Of a stretch of 64,000 nucleotides of DNA, positions 54,427 through 63,734 are shown piece by piece. The notes beneath the pieces were generated by a model, which did no database searches, was not told the origin of the DNA, and worked only from the letters and a program-made list of their open reading frames with translations. The DNA is taken from NCBI RefSeq assembly GCF_001421765.1, contig NZ_LMLA01000007.1, positions 147,509 to 211,508 of the forward strand. The letters run 5' to 3'. Both the position numbers and the translations under genes were made by a program. The DNA is from Sphingomonas sp. Leaf32. GTDB taxonomy: Bacteria; Pseudomonadota; Alphaproteobacteria; Sphingomonadales; Sphingomonadaceae. Position 1 is the first letter of the stretch. Each line of letters opens with the position of its first letter.

Positions 54427-55546
54427 CGAACGATCCGGCGATGGTGATCGTCAGCGCTGTGTCCCCGTCGCGCAGCACCTCGGCACGCAACTGCCGGGCG
54501 AGGCCGCGCACCAGCCGGCCATCGTCCAATGCGGGGTGCGGCTGTCCCATCGCCGTGCCGGTCAGCGTCAGGCGCAGGCCGTCGGGCGCGGCGTCGATCG
54601 CGACCCCGGTCAGGGCATCGGGATCGGGAGCGACCAGGGCGTGGGTCAGCAGCGCGATCGCCGCCGCCTGTTCGATCGGCAGCACCGGCGTACCGCTGAC
54701 CGCCATGGCAACCGGTTCGTCGTCGCTGCGTTGCGCGGTCGATTCGATCAGCGCGGCGATGTCGATCCGGCTCGGCCGGTCTGTTTCATAGAGCGGGCGG
54801 TGCGCGGCGGCCAGCACCTCCAGCCGCGCGGCGGCGGCGGCGAGCGCGGCGCGGCCGCCCGCGTCGGTCGTATCCGCCGCGCCCAGCCGGACGACGGCGA
54901 CGGCGGTCTGCAGCGCGTTGCGGACGCGGTGGTTGAGTTCGGCGAGCAACCGTTCGCGTGATTTGATCCCCTCGCGCAGCTCCGCCTCGATCCGCAGCCG
55001 GTGCTTGGCGAGCGCGACATAGTGGCAGACGGTGCGGATGAAGGCGAGTTCGTCGGCGTCGAACCGGTCGGACCAGCGCCGCCCGAAGCTGAGCGTGCCG
55101 AGCAGCGTCGATCCGTGCATCAACGGCGTGCAGACATAGGCGTCGACGCCGAGGGCACGGACGAACTGCGCCATCGGGTCGTTCGACGTCTGCACGCCGA
55201 ACGCCGCGATCGACCGCCGGTCGCGCGCGACGCAGCCGCACACCGCCTGGCCGATCGCCAGCCGTTCGAACGACGCGACCTCCGCCGCCGTCAGCCCGCC
55301 GTGGGTTTCCAGCACCAGCCCCTCACCGTCGAGGCGGTAGTTGAAGAAGACGTCGAGCCGCAATTCCTTGGAAATCAATGCGAAGAGTTCATCGACCATC
55401 CGCGCCGGGTCCTCGGCGGCAAGCAGCCGGTCGGCCGCCTCGCCCAGCAGATAGAGCTGGCGTCGGGGGAGGCCGTCGACCGCGGGGTCGGCGGACGATG
55501 CGTCGCCAGGGGGCGCGCCAGCCGGGGCTAGGTCGGTCATCGCCAT
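54419..55546 (-). CDS. GAF-domain HWE/HisKA2-type histidine kinase, ATPase degenerate
   Basis: 375 residues. A GAF domain at ~45-190 (LDVFFNYRLDGEGLVLET), then a HisKA2 box LLAELNHRVRNALQTAVAVV near 210 with the phospho-acceptor His. The ATPase part is unusual: the N-box position reads LLTHALVAPDP with no Asn, and no DxGxG is visible. The G2-like LVRGLARQLRAEV remains. So autophosphorylation is doubtful; it may phosphatase or scaffold its partner REC gene. No membrane segment, so a cytoplasmic sensor. Confidence 0.82.
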   Translation of the reverse strand: MAMTDLAPAGAPPGDASSADPAVDGLPRRQLYLLGEAADRLLAAEDPARMVDELFALISKELRLDVFFNYRLDGEGLVLETHGGLTAAEVASFERLAIGQAVCGCVARDRRSIAAFGVQTSNDPMAQFVRALGVDAYVCTPLMHGSTLLGTLSFGRRWSDRFDADELAFIRTVCHYVALAKHRLRIEAELREGIKSRERLLAELNHRVRNALQTAVAVVRLGAADTTDAGGRAALAAAAARLEVLAAAHRPLYETDRPSRIDIAALIESTAQRSDDEPVAMAVSGTPVLPIEQAAAIALLTHALVAPDPDALTGVAIDAAPDGLRLTLTGTAMGQPHPALDDGRLVRGLARQLRAEVLRDGDTALTITIAGSFDG

Positions 55547-55747
55547 GGTCTACGGCGTTACCGTTAATGTTTCCATAGCTTAACCTTCATCGCCTTTGGC
55601 AAGGCTTGACGATCGGCGCCTTTTCACCTATTTGCCGCAGTGCAGCGACGCTTTTCAGGCAGCGTGATCGGACCATGATGGTCTCGGCTCCGCGTCGCAG
55701 CTCCAACCGGCTTCCCTAGTCACGCGGGTCGCAATTTTTTGCCCCGC

Positions 55748-55779
55748 CATCCGTGCGCCCATGTGAGCGCCTACGGATG
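55748..55779 (+). promoter_or_regulatory. Leader hairpin before the RNA helicase
   Basis: CATCCGT (55748-55754) pairs with ACGGATG (55773-55779), extended by GCGC/GCGC inside. It sits 25 bases before the ATG with AGGAAC between, so it may influence translation or decay, as in cold-regulated helicases. Confidence 0.5.
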
Positions 55780-55803
55780 CCGGACCTGTTTATAGGAACT
55801 ATC

Positions 55804-57279
55804 ATGTCCTTCCAGTCGCTCGGCCTGTCGAAGTCGATCCTCGACGCGCTCGCCGCCAAGAATTACGAAACCCCGACCCCGATCCAGCGCGACGCCATCC
55901 CGCTGGTCCTCGAAGGGCGCGACCTGCTGGGCATCGCCCAGACCGGCACCGGCAAGACCGCCGCGTTCGTCCTCCCCTCGATCGACCTGCTGGTGAAGGC
56001 CAATGTCCGCCGCCGCCCGATGCGCTGCCGGATGCTGGTGCTCGCACCCACGCGCGAACTGGTCAGCCAAATCGCCGACAATGCCCGCGCCTATGCCAAG
56101 CACAGCAAGCTGACCGTCGCCACCGTGTTCGGCGGCGTGCCGGTGCCGCGCAACATCCGCGACGTGGCTGCAGGCGTCGACATCCTCGTCGCGACGCCGG
56201 GTCGTCTGCTCGACCTGATCGACCAGAAGTGCCTGGGGCTGGGCGAACTGGAAATCCTCGTCCTCGACGAAGCCGACCAGATGCTCGATCTGGGCTTCAT
56301 CCACGCGCTGCGCCGCATCGTGTCGATGGTCCCGAAGTCGCGCCAGACGCTGTTCTTCTCGGCCACCATGCCCAAGGACATTCGCGAGCTGGCCGACAAG
56401 TATCTGACCGATCCGGCGACCGTGCAGGTCACGCCGGTGTCGTCGACCGCCGAGCGTGTCGAACAGTACGTCACCTTCGTCCAGCAGGCGGAGAAGCAGA
56501 CGCTGCTGACGATGTTCTTCCGCAATACCAAGATCGACCGCGCTTTGGTGTTCACCCGCACCAAGCATGGCGCCGACCGCGTCGTGAAGCTGCTGGCGGC
56601 CAACGGCATCGCGTCGAACGCGATCCATGGTAACAAATCGCAACCACAGCGTGAAAAGGCGCTGGCCGCATTCCGCGAAGGCACGGTGCCGATCCTGGTC
56701 GCGACCGACATCGCCGCGCGCGGCATCGACGTGTCGGGGGTCAGCCATGTGGTGAACTTCGAACTGCCCAACGTGTCCGAGCAATATGTCCACCGCATCG
56801 GCCGCACCGCGCGCGCGGGTGCGTCGGGCGTGGCGTTCAGCTTCTGCGCCGATGACGAGCGGCCGTTCCTGAAGGGGATCGAGCGGCTGACCAAGCAGAA
56901 GATCGACGTCGTGCCGCTGCCGGCCGACTTCGTCGAGCAGGGCGCCAAGATCAAGGCGAGCCGCGCGCCCTATGCGCCGGATCGTCCCGAGCGCCTGCCC
57001 AGCGAGCGCGGTCCGGCGCGGCCGCGCGCGACCCATGCCCATGGTGCCAAGCCGGCGCATGGTCGCGGCGGTCCGGTCGGCAACCCGACGCGCGCTGGTC
57101 AGCCGCAGCGGGGCGAAGGCCAGGGCGGCGGCGGTCGTCCGCAGCGTGAGGCGGGTGCCGGTGGCGGCGGTCGCCTGGGTGGCGCTGGCCGTCCGGCGGG
57201 TGGTAGCGGCGGCGGTGGTCGCGGTCGCGGCGGCCGGGGTCGCGGTGGTGGCGGCGGCGCTCCGCGCGCTTCGGTGTAA
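55804..57279 (+). CDS. DEAD-box RNA helicase, RhlE type
   Basis: 491 residues. Motif I AQTGTGKT near 50, PTRELVSQI, motif II VLDEADQML near 155 (DEAD), motif III SAT, and motif VI HRIGRTARAG near 330. A ~110-residue tail rich in Arg/Gly (GGGGRGRGGRGRGGGG) is RGG-type RNA-binding. Start MSFQSLGLSKS at 55804 after AGGAAC. Followed by a terminator at 57287. Confidence 0.95.
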   Translation: MSFQSLGLSKSILDALAAKNYETPTPIQRDAIPLVLEGRDLLGIAQTGTGKTAAFVLPSIDLLVKANVRRRPMRCRMLVLAPTRELVSQIADNARAYAKHSKLTVATVFGGVPVPRNIRDVAAGVDILVATPGRLLDLIDQKCLGLGELEILVLDEADQMLDLGFIHALRRIVSMVPKSRQTLFFSATMPKDIRELADKYLTDPATVQVTPVSSTAERVEQYVTFVQQAEKQTLLTMFFRNTKIDRALVFTRTKHGADRVVKLLAANGIASNAIHGNKSQPQREKALAAFREGTVPILVATDIAARGIDVSGVSHVVNFELPNVSEQYVHRIGRTARAGASGVAFSFCADDERPFLKGIERLTKQKIDVVPLPADFVEQGAKIKASRAPYAPDRPERLPSERGPARPRATHAHGAKPAHGRGGPVGNPTRAGQPQRGEGQGGGGRPQREAGAGGGGRLGGAGRPAGGSGGGGRGRGGRGRGGGGGAPRASV

Positions 57280-57286
57280 CGATAGG

Positions 57287-57314
57287 CCCCGGCAGGTAAC
57301 TGCCGGGGTTTTTT
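57287..57314 (+). terminator. Factor-independent terminator of the helicase gene
   Basis: CCCCGGCAG, a GTAA loop, CTGCCGGGG, then TTTTTT. A textbook intrinsic terminator seven bases past the stop. Confidence 0.93.
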
Positions 57315-57319
57315 CTATC

Positions 57320-57452
57320 AATCCTCCCCGGCACGGGGAGGGGGACCGCCGCGAAGCGGTGGTGGAGGGGGGTGTCCAACTTCACGACGGTTGCGTCTGT
57401 GGCGATCCCCCTCCACCAGCTGCGCTGGTCCCCCTCCCCGTGCCGGGGAGGA
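57320..57452. repeat. Palindromic element, CCTCCCCGGCACGGGGAGG family
   Basis: Left TCCTCCCCGGCACGGGGAGG and right CCTCCCCGTGCCGGGGAGGA complement each other; inner ACCGCCGCGAAGCGG and CACCAGCTGCGCTGG stems. Short partial copies occur at ~37443 and ~45432. Confidence 0.8.
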
Positions 57453-57453
57453 T

Positions 57454-59946
57454 CTACAGTTCCCTGAGCGCCCGAGCCGGCCGCGCACCCAATATCGGCA
57501 ACGCCCCCAACAACCCGATCCCCACCGTAACCCCGACGCCCACCGCCAGCGTCGCGACGATCGCGCCATAATCGGGCAGCCAGTCGAACGCGAACAGCTC
57601 GACCACCACATACCAGCCCCCGGCGATCCCGATCGCCGCCGCCAGCGCCGCGAGGATGACCGCGAGCAGCAGATATTCCAGCGCCTGTGCCGCCAGTATC
57701 TGTCCGCGCGTCGCGCCCAGCGTCTTGAGGATCACGCTGTCATAGGTCCGCGTTTCGCGCGCCGCCGCGATCGCGCCGACCAGCACGGCGATGCCGGCAA
57801 GGATCGCGATCCCCGCCGCCGCAGCGATCGCGGTCGCCATCTGCGACACGATGGTGCGGACCTGCCCGATCACCTCGCGCACCTCGACCACCGAGGTCGA
57901 GGGAAAGGCGGCCGACAGCGCACGGACGACGGCGCGTTCGCGCCCCGGCGGCATGGTGATCGTCGCCGCCAGATTGTGCGGCACGTCGGACAGGGCGTCG
58001 GGGCTGAACACCATCACGAAATTGAACCCCATCGTGTCCCATTCGATCTTGCGGAATGACGCGATGCGGGCGGTGCGTTCCTGCCCGGCGACGCTGATCG
58101 TCAGCGGATCGCCGAGCTTCAGGTTCAGCGCCTGTGCCATCCGTTCGTCGACCGACACCAGCGGCGGGCCGGCATAGTTCGCTGGCCACCATCTGCCCGC
58201 GACCAGCTCGCTGCCCGGCGGCAGGTCGGCGGCGAAGGTCAGGCCGCGTTCGCCGCGCAGCGCCCATGCGCCTTCGGGAATCGTCTTCAGGTCGGCGACG
58301 CGGGTGGTGCCATAGGCGGTGATCGTGCCGCGCATCAGCGGGACGGTCTGCACCTCCGCGCCGGGCTGGATCGCGGCGATCGTGTCGCGGAACGCGGCTT
58401 CGCGGGGCGGCGGCACGTCGAGCGCGAACAGCGCGGGCGCGCGCGCCGGCACGGTCCGGGCGATATTGGCGTCGAGGCTGGTGCGGATCGCCGCCAGCAG
58501 CACGAACAGGGTCAGGCCCAATCCCAGCGCGACGACCAGCGCGCCGGTCCGCGCGCCGGGGCGGTGGAGCGCGGCCACCGCCAGCCGCCACAAGGGCCTG
58601 CGCGAACGCGGCAGGCGCGCGGCCAGCCAGCGGATCAGCCAGCCCAGCGCCGACAACAGCAGCAGCAGACCGCCCGCCGCGCCAAGGAACGCTGCGCCGA
58701 ACCACGGCCGTTCGCTGGTCAGCAGCACCAGCGCGACGATCCCGGCAAAGGCCGCCCCCATCCATGCCGCCGCCTTCCACCGGGGCGCCGAACGCCCGTC
58801 ATGCACCCCGCGCAGCAACCCGGCGGCCGGCACCGCCCCCGCCGCCAGCAGGGGTGGCGCGGCAAAGGCCAGCGCGATCAGCAAGCCATAGGCGGCGGCC
58901 TGCAAGAGCGGCAGCGGATGGATCGCAAAGGCAGGTGCCACCGGCAAAACATCGCCCGCCAGCGCCACGATCAGCGGCACGGCGGCGATGCCGATCGCGA
59001 GGCCCACGGCAATGCCGATGGCCGACACGACCACGATCTGCAACAGATAGACCCGTGCGATCAGCCCGGAGGTCGCGCCAAGCACCTTCAGCGTAGCGAT
59101 GCTGGAACGGCGGGTGGCGAGATAGCTCGACACGCCGTTGCCGACCCCGATGCCGGCGATGACCAGCGCGGTCAGGCCCACCAGCACCAGAAACTCGCCC
59201 ATTCGCGTCAGGAAGCGCTCGGCCCCCGGCGACGCACGGTCGCGGGTGCGCGTGTCCCACCCCTGCGCGGGATAGCGGTCGGTGAACGCCTTGATCGCTA
59301 CTGCCGGGTCGTAGCGGCTGGCGATGCGGTATTTGCTCTCGTACAGGCTGCCCGGTGCGATCAGATTGGTGCGTCGCAGCCCGTCGAGCGACACCAGCGC
59401 CACCGCGCCCAGCGTGAAGCCTTCGCTCAGCCGGTCGGGTTCGTCGGCGATGATCCCGGCGACGGTGAAGCGCGCGGTGCCATAGCGCACCTGTCCGCCG
59501 ACGCGCAGCTTCAGCCGTTCGACCAGTGCCGGCCCGACATAGGTTTCGGTCGGCGACAGCGGCCGGGCGGTGCCGGTTTGCAGGGTGAGCGTGCCGTAGA
59601 GCGGATAGGGTGCGTCGACCGCCTTCAGCTCGATCGGGGCGGTCTGTCTGTCGAGACTGGCGGCCATCGACTGCATCCGAAGCGTTTCGGATACCCGGCC
59701 CAGCCGCGCCATCGCCCGGCGCTCGGCCGGATCGGCGGTCCGTTGCGATACGGAGAGTTCGAGATCGCCCCCGAGCAGGCTCTGCCCCCGCGCCGCCAGT
59801 TCGCCGGTGATCGACCGGGTAAGGCTGCCGATCGCCGCCAGCGCCCCGACGCCGAGGATCAGGCAGACCAGCAGCAGTCGCAGCCCCCGGAAGCGCGCGT
59901 CGAGTTCGCGGCGGGCGAAGGTCCACGCCAGACGCCACTCGGTCAT
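57454..59946 (-). CDS. FtsX-like ABC transporter permease (YbbP family)
   Basis: 830 residues from MTEWRLAWTFARREL. About ten membrane helices in two FtsX-type groups of four plus a linker pair (TALVIAGIGVGNGVSSYLATRRSSIATLKVLGAT near 270, and a second set near the end, PILGARPARALREL). Large periplasmic parts between. YbbP-type permeases form a complex with the neighbouring YbbA ATPase, genes that overlap the arylesterase TesA divergently in proteobacteria. Confidence 0.9.
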   Translation of the reverse strand: MTEWRLAWTFARRELDARFRGLRLLLVCLILGVGALAAIGSLTRSITGELAARGQSLLGGDLELSVSQRTADPAERRAMARLGRVSETLRMQSMAASLDRQTAPIELKAVDAPYPLYGTLTLQTGTARPLSPTETYVGPALVERLKLRVGGQVRYGTARFTVAGIIADEPDRLSEGFTLGAVALVSLDGLRRTNLIAPGSLYESKYRIASRYDPAVAIKAFTDRYPAQGWDTRTRDRASPGAERFLTRMGEFLVLVGLTALVIAGIGVGNGVSSYLATRRSSIATLKVLGATSGLIARVYLLQIVVVSAIGIAVGLAIGIAAVPLIVALAGDVLPVAPAFAIHPLPLLQAAAYGLLIALAFAAPPLLAAGAVPAAGLLRGVHDGRSAPRWKAAAWMGAAFAGIVALVLLTSERPWFGAAFLGAAGGLLLLLSALGWLIRWLAARLPRSRRPLWRLAVAALHRPGARTGALVVALGLGLTLFVLLAAIRTSLDANIARTVPARAPALFALDVPPPREAAFRDTIAAIQPGAEVQTVPLMRGTITAYGTTRVADLKTIPEGAWALRGERGLTFAADLPPGSELVAGRWWPANYAGPPLVSVDERMAQALNLKLGDPLTISVAGQERTARIASFRKIEWDTMGFNFVMVFSPDALSDVPHNLAATITMPPGRERAVVRALSAAFPSTSVVEVREVIGQVRTIVSQMATAIAAAAGIAILAGIAVLVGAIAAARETRTYDSVILKTLGATRGQILAAQALEYLLLAVILAALAAAIGIAGGWYVVVELFAFDWLPDYGAIVATLAVGVGVTVGIGLLGALPILGARPARALREL

Positions 59947-60097
59947 CGGGCACCCTCGGGCAAGTGCCGCTTCGCGACATCGGGCGTACCCCTGCGCAGG
60001 CGGGGGTCCATAGCCGCGGAGAACAGCCGGTCGCGTTTGCCGCCCTTGACCCCCGCCTGCGCGGAGGTACGGCACAATGGCATCGGCAGCGCCATCC

Positions 60098-60793
60098 TCA
60101 TCGCGCGCTGTCCCGTGCGATGCGCCCATCGGCCAGTTCGACCACCCGGTCGCAGCGTTCGGCCAGCGCCGGATCATGGGTGATGACCAGCAACGTCGCC
60201 TGCGTCGCGGCGCGGCGTTCGAACAGCAGGTCCATGACCGCATGGCCGGTCGCGCGGTCGAGATTGCCGGTCGGTTCGTCGGCGAAGACGAGGGCGGGCC
60301 GCCCGGCCAGCGCGCGGGCGATGGCGACGCGCTGCTGCTCGCCACCCGACAATTGCGTGGGATAATGGTGGAGCCGGTGGGCAAGGCCGACCGATGCCAG
60401 TTCCGCTTCCGCACGGGCGAAGGCGTCATGCTCCCCCGCCAGCTCCATCGGCACCGCGACATTTTCCAGTGCGGTCATCGTGGGGAGCAGGTGGAACGCC
60501 TGCAACACGATGCCGATCCGCCCCCGCCGGGCGCGGGCCAGATCGTCCTCGCCCATCGCACCGAAATCGGCCCCGGCGACATGGACCTGCCCCCCGCTGG
60601 CGCGTTCGAGGCCGGACAGGACGGCCATCAGCGACGACTTGCCCGATCCCGATGCGCCCAGCAGCGCGACGCTGGTCCCGGCGGGGACGGCCAGGTCGAT
60701 GCCGTGCAGGATGCGGGTTGCGGCGTCGCCGGTGCCCAGCGTCAGGGTGACACCGCGCGCGTCGATGACCATATCGTTCGAAACCGAGAGCAT
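60098..60793 (-). CDS. ABC transporter ATP-binding protein (YbbA family)
   Basis: 231 residues from ATG 60793 (MLSVSNDMVIDARG). Walker A LLGASGSGKSSLM near 48, signature TQLSGGEQQRVAIARAL near 145, Walker B LVFADEPTGNLD. It pairs with the downstream permease (a ~150-bp gap with CGCAGGCGGGGGTCC repeats lies between them). The ATG lies 14 bases before the divergent tesA-like GTG. Confidence 0.92.
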   Translation of the reverse strand: MLSVSNDMVIDARGVTLTLGTGDAATRILHGIDLAVPAGTSVALLGASGSGKSSLMAVLSGLERASGGQVHVAGADFGAMGEDDLARARRGRIGIVLQAFHLLPTMTALENVAVPMELAGEHDAFARAEAELASVGLAHRLHHYPTQLSGGEQQRVAIARALAGRPALVFADEPTGNLDRATGHAVMDLLFERRAATQATLLVITHDPALAERCDRVVELADGRIARDSAR

Positions 60794-60807
60794 GGAGTTT
60801 TTCGCCA

Positions 60808-61539
60808 GTGACGAAGCAGGGACCCACATATGCGGGCGCGATCGCGCTTCTCCAAGGTGCGTTGCTGCTGTCGGGCTGCGGCGGGCCGGATTTATCCGAA
60901 GCGAACGACGTGGCCCCGGTGAACGTCGCTGCCGCCGCGACGCCGACCTCGGCCGGGTCGCGGACGCCGGTGGCGGGGCCGGAGCGGCTGGTGGTGGCGT
61001 TCGGTGACAGCCTCTATGCCGGCTATGGTCTGGCGCGGGGCGACAGCCTGCCCGACGACCTGCAGGATGCGCTGCGGGCCGATGGCATCAACGCGCGGGT
61101 GGTGAATGCCGGGATTTCGGGCGACACCAGCGCGGCGGGGCGGCAGCGGCTGGCCTTCACCCTCGACAAGCTCGACCGCAAGCCCGACCTCGTCCTGCTG
61201 GGGCTGGGCGGCAACGACCTGCTGCGCCAGATCCCGCCGGCGGAGACGCGGGCGAACTTCGTCGCGATGCTGGACGAACTGCAACGGCGCGGCATCCCGG
61301 TGGTGCTGACCGGCATGATGGTCCCGCCGAACCTCGGGCCGGACTATGCCGCCGCGTTCAATCGCATCTGGCCCGACATGGCAAAGCGCTACGACGCGAC
61401 GCTGGACCCGTTTATCCTGGCGGGCGTGATCGGCAACCGGCAGTTGATGCTGCCGGACGGCATCCACCCGAATGCGCAGGGGGTGGATCGGATCGTGGCA
61501 AGGCTGGGGACGGTGGTGGCCCAGCGGCTGCGGGGGTAG
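60808..61539 (+). CDS. GDSL-type arylesterase/lysophospholipase (TesA-like), lipoprotein-form
   Basis: 243 residues from a GTG. Lipobox region LLQGALLLSGCGG puts it in the periplasm as a lipoprotein. GDSL motif FGDSLYAGYGL near 68 (Ser), LGLGGNDLLR near 135 (Gly/Asn of block III), and DGIHPNAQG near 222 (Asp/His). TesA-class enzymes hydrolyse thioesters, lysophospholipids and aryl esters. The divergent neighbourhood with ybbA/ybbP is the usual one. Confidence 0.9.
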   Translation: MTKQGPTYAGAIALLQGALLLSGCGGPDLSEANDVAPVNVAAAATPTSAGSRTPVAGPERLVVAFGDSLYAGYGLARGDSLPDDLQDALRADGINARVVNAGISGDTSAAGRQRLAFTLDKLDRKPDLVLLGLGGNDLLRQIPPAETRANFVAMLDELQRRGIPVVLTGMMVPPNLGPDYAAAFNRIWPDMAKRYDATLDPFILAGVIGNRQLMLPDGIHPNAQGVDRIVARLGTVVAQRLRG

Positions 61540-61807
61540 GGGGGCAGTACTTTCCCGTTTCCCCGTCGAAATCGGCAGTTTCGGGAATTGTGAATCGGGA
61601 ACAGGTTTCGGGAAGCGGGAACCCGCCGACGCAGGTCCGTATGATCGGCACGGTTGCATTCTCGTCACTGGTTCGTTTGCGGGAAAACCGGGATCAACGC
61701 TGTCGGCTCGAAGCCGACCTGCGCCTTGCATAAATGATGGTGATATCGGGCAAGGTGCCATTCAGGTTTGGCGTTGTCATGATCGTGGACCACTCAGGGA
61801 GGCCATC
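61540..61807. other. Intergenic region with TTTCGGGAA pieces
   Basis: About 270 bases. GTTTCGGGAA-like segments recur at ~61578 and ~61606, and a GTCGGCT/AGCCGAC hairpin follows at ~61702-61719. No gene is supported here, though the following gene's frame extends through it. Confidence 0.4.
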
Positions 61808-62236
61808 ATGCCGGTTGGAACCAGTTTCATTATGACAGTGATGGCGCTCGCCGCGCAGGGATCGCATGAGTCAGAACGAATGACACTGTTGCAGATCAGT
61901 CTTGCTATTCCGGAGACAGGGGCAGCCGAGTACGAGAAGGCGATGGAGGAGGAGACGGCGAAGATAACCTCCTGTGCAGACGGGCTCAAGTTTATCGACG
62001 GGCTGAAAGCGCGGGTACGGCACGGGTCGCTTAGCTTTACCGTCAAGACTGACGTGGCGATCGCAACGCTTCCGGTGCCCTTAAGCAGAGCCTTGCTGGC
62101 GCGCCCAATCGGCAAGGCAACCCCCGTCTTCGGCGGCGGTGAAGCGTTCCGCGTGCTAGTCCGGTGTGAACCGACTTTTGTGGCCCCCCGGCCAGCACCG
62201 TCATCGCGAGATGGTTCCGCCGTTGCGACGAGCTGA
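61808..62236 (+). CDS. Hypothetical protein, 142 aa
   Basis: Begins MPVGTSFIMTVMALAAQGSH, a possible weak signal. YEKAMEEETAKITSCADGLKF and PVPLSRALLARPIGKATPVFGGGEAFRV look globular. Base use is less GC-skewed at third positions than in the neighbours, a hint of different origin. Not recognised. The frame continues upstream to 61472 but ATG 61808 is chosen. Confidence 0.5.
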   Translation: MPVGTSFIMTVMALAAQGSHESERMTLLQISLAIPETGAAEYEKAMEEETAKITSCADGLKFIDGLKARVRHGSLSFTVKTDVAIATLPVPLSRALLARPIGKATPVFGGGEAFRVLVRCEPTFVAPRPAPSSRDGSAVATS

Positions 62237-62352
62237 ATCTAACAATCATTGCCATCGGTCTTGACACAGACGCTATCAATGCGCCGCTTTCAGTCGAGTT
62301 TTGGGAAGCCTCAAGCATTCCCATTTCTCGATCCTTTGCGGGAAAGCCGCGC

Positions 62353-63534
62353 CTACCCGAACGGCCGGTCGATCGACGGCTGCGGCTCCGTGAACCATGC
62401 CGCGCCGTCGTCGGTGACGTGGAAATGATCCTCCAGCCGGATGCCGAAACGGTTGGGGATGACGATCATCGGTTCGTTGGAAAAGCACATGCCGGGCCTG
62501 AGCGGGGTCTTGTCGCCGCGCACGAGATAGGCGGGTTCGTGGATCGACAGGCCGATGCCGTGGCCGGTGCGGTGCGGCAGGCCGGGGAGGCGATAGTCGG
62601 GGCCTAATCCTTCGCGGACCAGCACGGCGCGGGCGGCGGCGTCGACCTGTTCGCAGGGGATGCCGGGGGCGGCGGCGGCGAAGGCGGCGGCCTGCGCGGC
62701 GTGTTCGATGTCCCAGATCGCGCGGACCTCGTCCTCGACCGGGCCGAAGGCATAGGTGCGGGTGATGTCGCTGTGATAGCCCTCCACCCGGCAACCCGTG
62801 TCGATCAGCACCAGCTCGCCCTCGGCCAGCGCGCGGTCGCCGGGCAGGCCGTGGGGAAAGGCGGTGGCCCGGCCGAACTGGACGATGCAGAAGAACGATC
62901 CGCCGCCGCCGATGGCGCGGTGGGCGTCGTCGATGAAGCGGACGACCTCGCTGGCGAGGATGCCGGGGCGTAAGGTTCGGGCGGCGGCGGCCTGGACGTG
63001 GAGCGTCATGTCCTTCGCCTGTTGCAGCAGCGCCAGCTCGGCGGGCGATTTGACCATGCGACAGCCGTCGATGGCGGGGGCACCGTCGGTGAGCGTCAGG
63101 CCATGGCGTGCGAGCTTCCGGCCCCAGGCGAAGGGAAGCAGCGGGTCGATGGCCAGCGTCGCCCCGGCGGGCAGGGCATCGGCGACCAGTGCGGTCGGGT
63201 CCTCGTCCTCCTCCCACAGCAGCAGCTCGGCGGGGATGGTCAGGTCCGCCTCCAGCGTGCCGCGCTCGAACGCCGGGCAGATGATGCGTGGGCTGCCGGT
63301 CAGGGGCAGGAGGAGCGCCACCATCCGCTCGCTCGCGCCCCACGGCACGCCGGTGAAATATTGGAGCGAGGCACCGGTATGGACCAGCAGCGCCTGCGCG
63401 CCGGCGGCTTCGGTCAGGGCACGGGCGCGTTCGATCCGGGCGCTGCGTTCGGCGGGGGTGATCGCCGGGGCAGGGGTGGCCCAGGGGGTGATCGCCGCCA
63501 GCTGTTGCGCCGCGTTCGATCCGCCAATGGTCAT
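62353..63534 (-). CDS. M24-family metallopeptidase (Xaa-Pro peptidase type)
   Basis: 393 residues. The pita-bread fold's ligands: Asp in VLIDTGCRV (~245), Asp in YHSDITRTY (~256), His in RTGHGIG (~328), Glu in SNEPMIV (~360), Glu in GIRLEDHFH (~375). The N-terminal ~150 residues form the creatinase/aminopeptidase P N-domain. Cytosolic dipeptidase or prolidase; no signal peptide. Start MTIGGSNAA at 63534. Confidence 0.9.
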   Translation of the reverse strand: MTIGGSNAAQQLAAITPWATPAPAITPAERSARIERARALTEAAGAQALLVHTGASLQYFTGVPWGASERMVALLLPLTGSPRIICPAFERGTLEADLTIPAELLLWEEDEDPTALVADALPAGATLAIDPLLPFAWGRKLARHGLTLTDGAPAIDGCRMVKSPAELALLQQAKDMTLHVQAAAARTLRPGILASEVVRFIDDAHRAIGGGGSFFCIVQFGRATAFPHGLPGDRALAEGELVLIDTGCRVEGYHSDITRTYAFGPVEDEVRAIWDIEHAAQAAAFAAAAPGIPCEQVDAAARAVLVREGLGPDYRLPGLPHRTGHGIGLSIHEPAYLVRGDKTPLRPGMCFSNEPMIVIPNRFGIRLEDHFHVTDDGAAWFTEPQPSIDRPFG

Positions 63535-63734
63535 GTCCGTCTCCGCCTGAAGCCGCCCGGGCGAATGGGCACGAGGTTGATCGCCGACCCCAGCCTAGCG
63601 AGGATCGGCGCGACCGTCAGCCCCGGATGCGGATGATCGATGGCGGGCAAGATCGACCGGGGCAGGTGGCATCGGCCATTGCCAGACGGTGTGCCGCTGA
63701 CCTAGCGGGGGACGACACCAACGGAGACCGCCCG

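Noticed and set aside
55771..57321. 516-residue open frame opposite the RNA helicase
   Set aside because: Low-complexity, no domain; DEAD-box motifs are clear on the other strand.
58564..60183. 539-residue open frame opposite the YbbP permease
   Set aside because: Shadow of a membrane protein gene; full of Gln/Arg with no hydrophobic segments.
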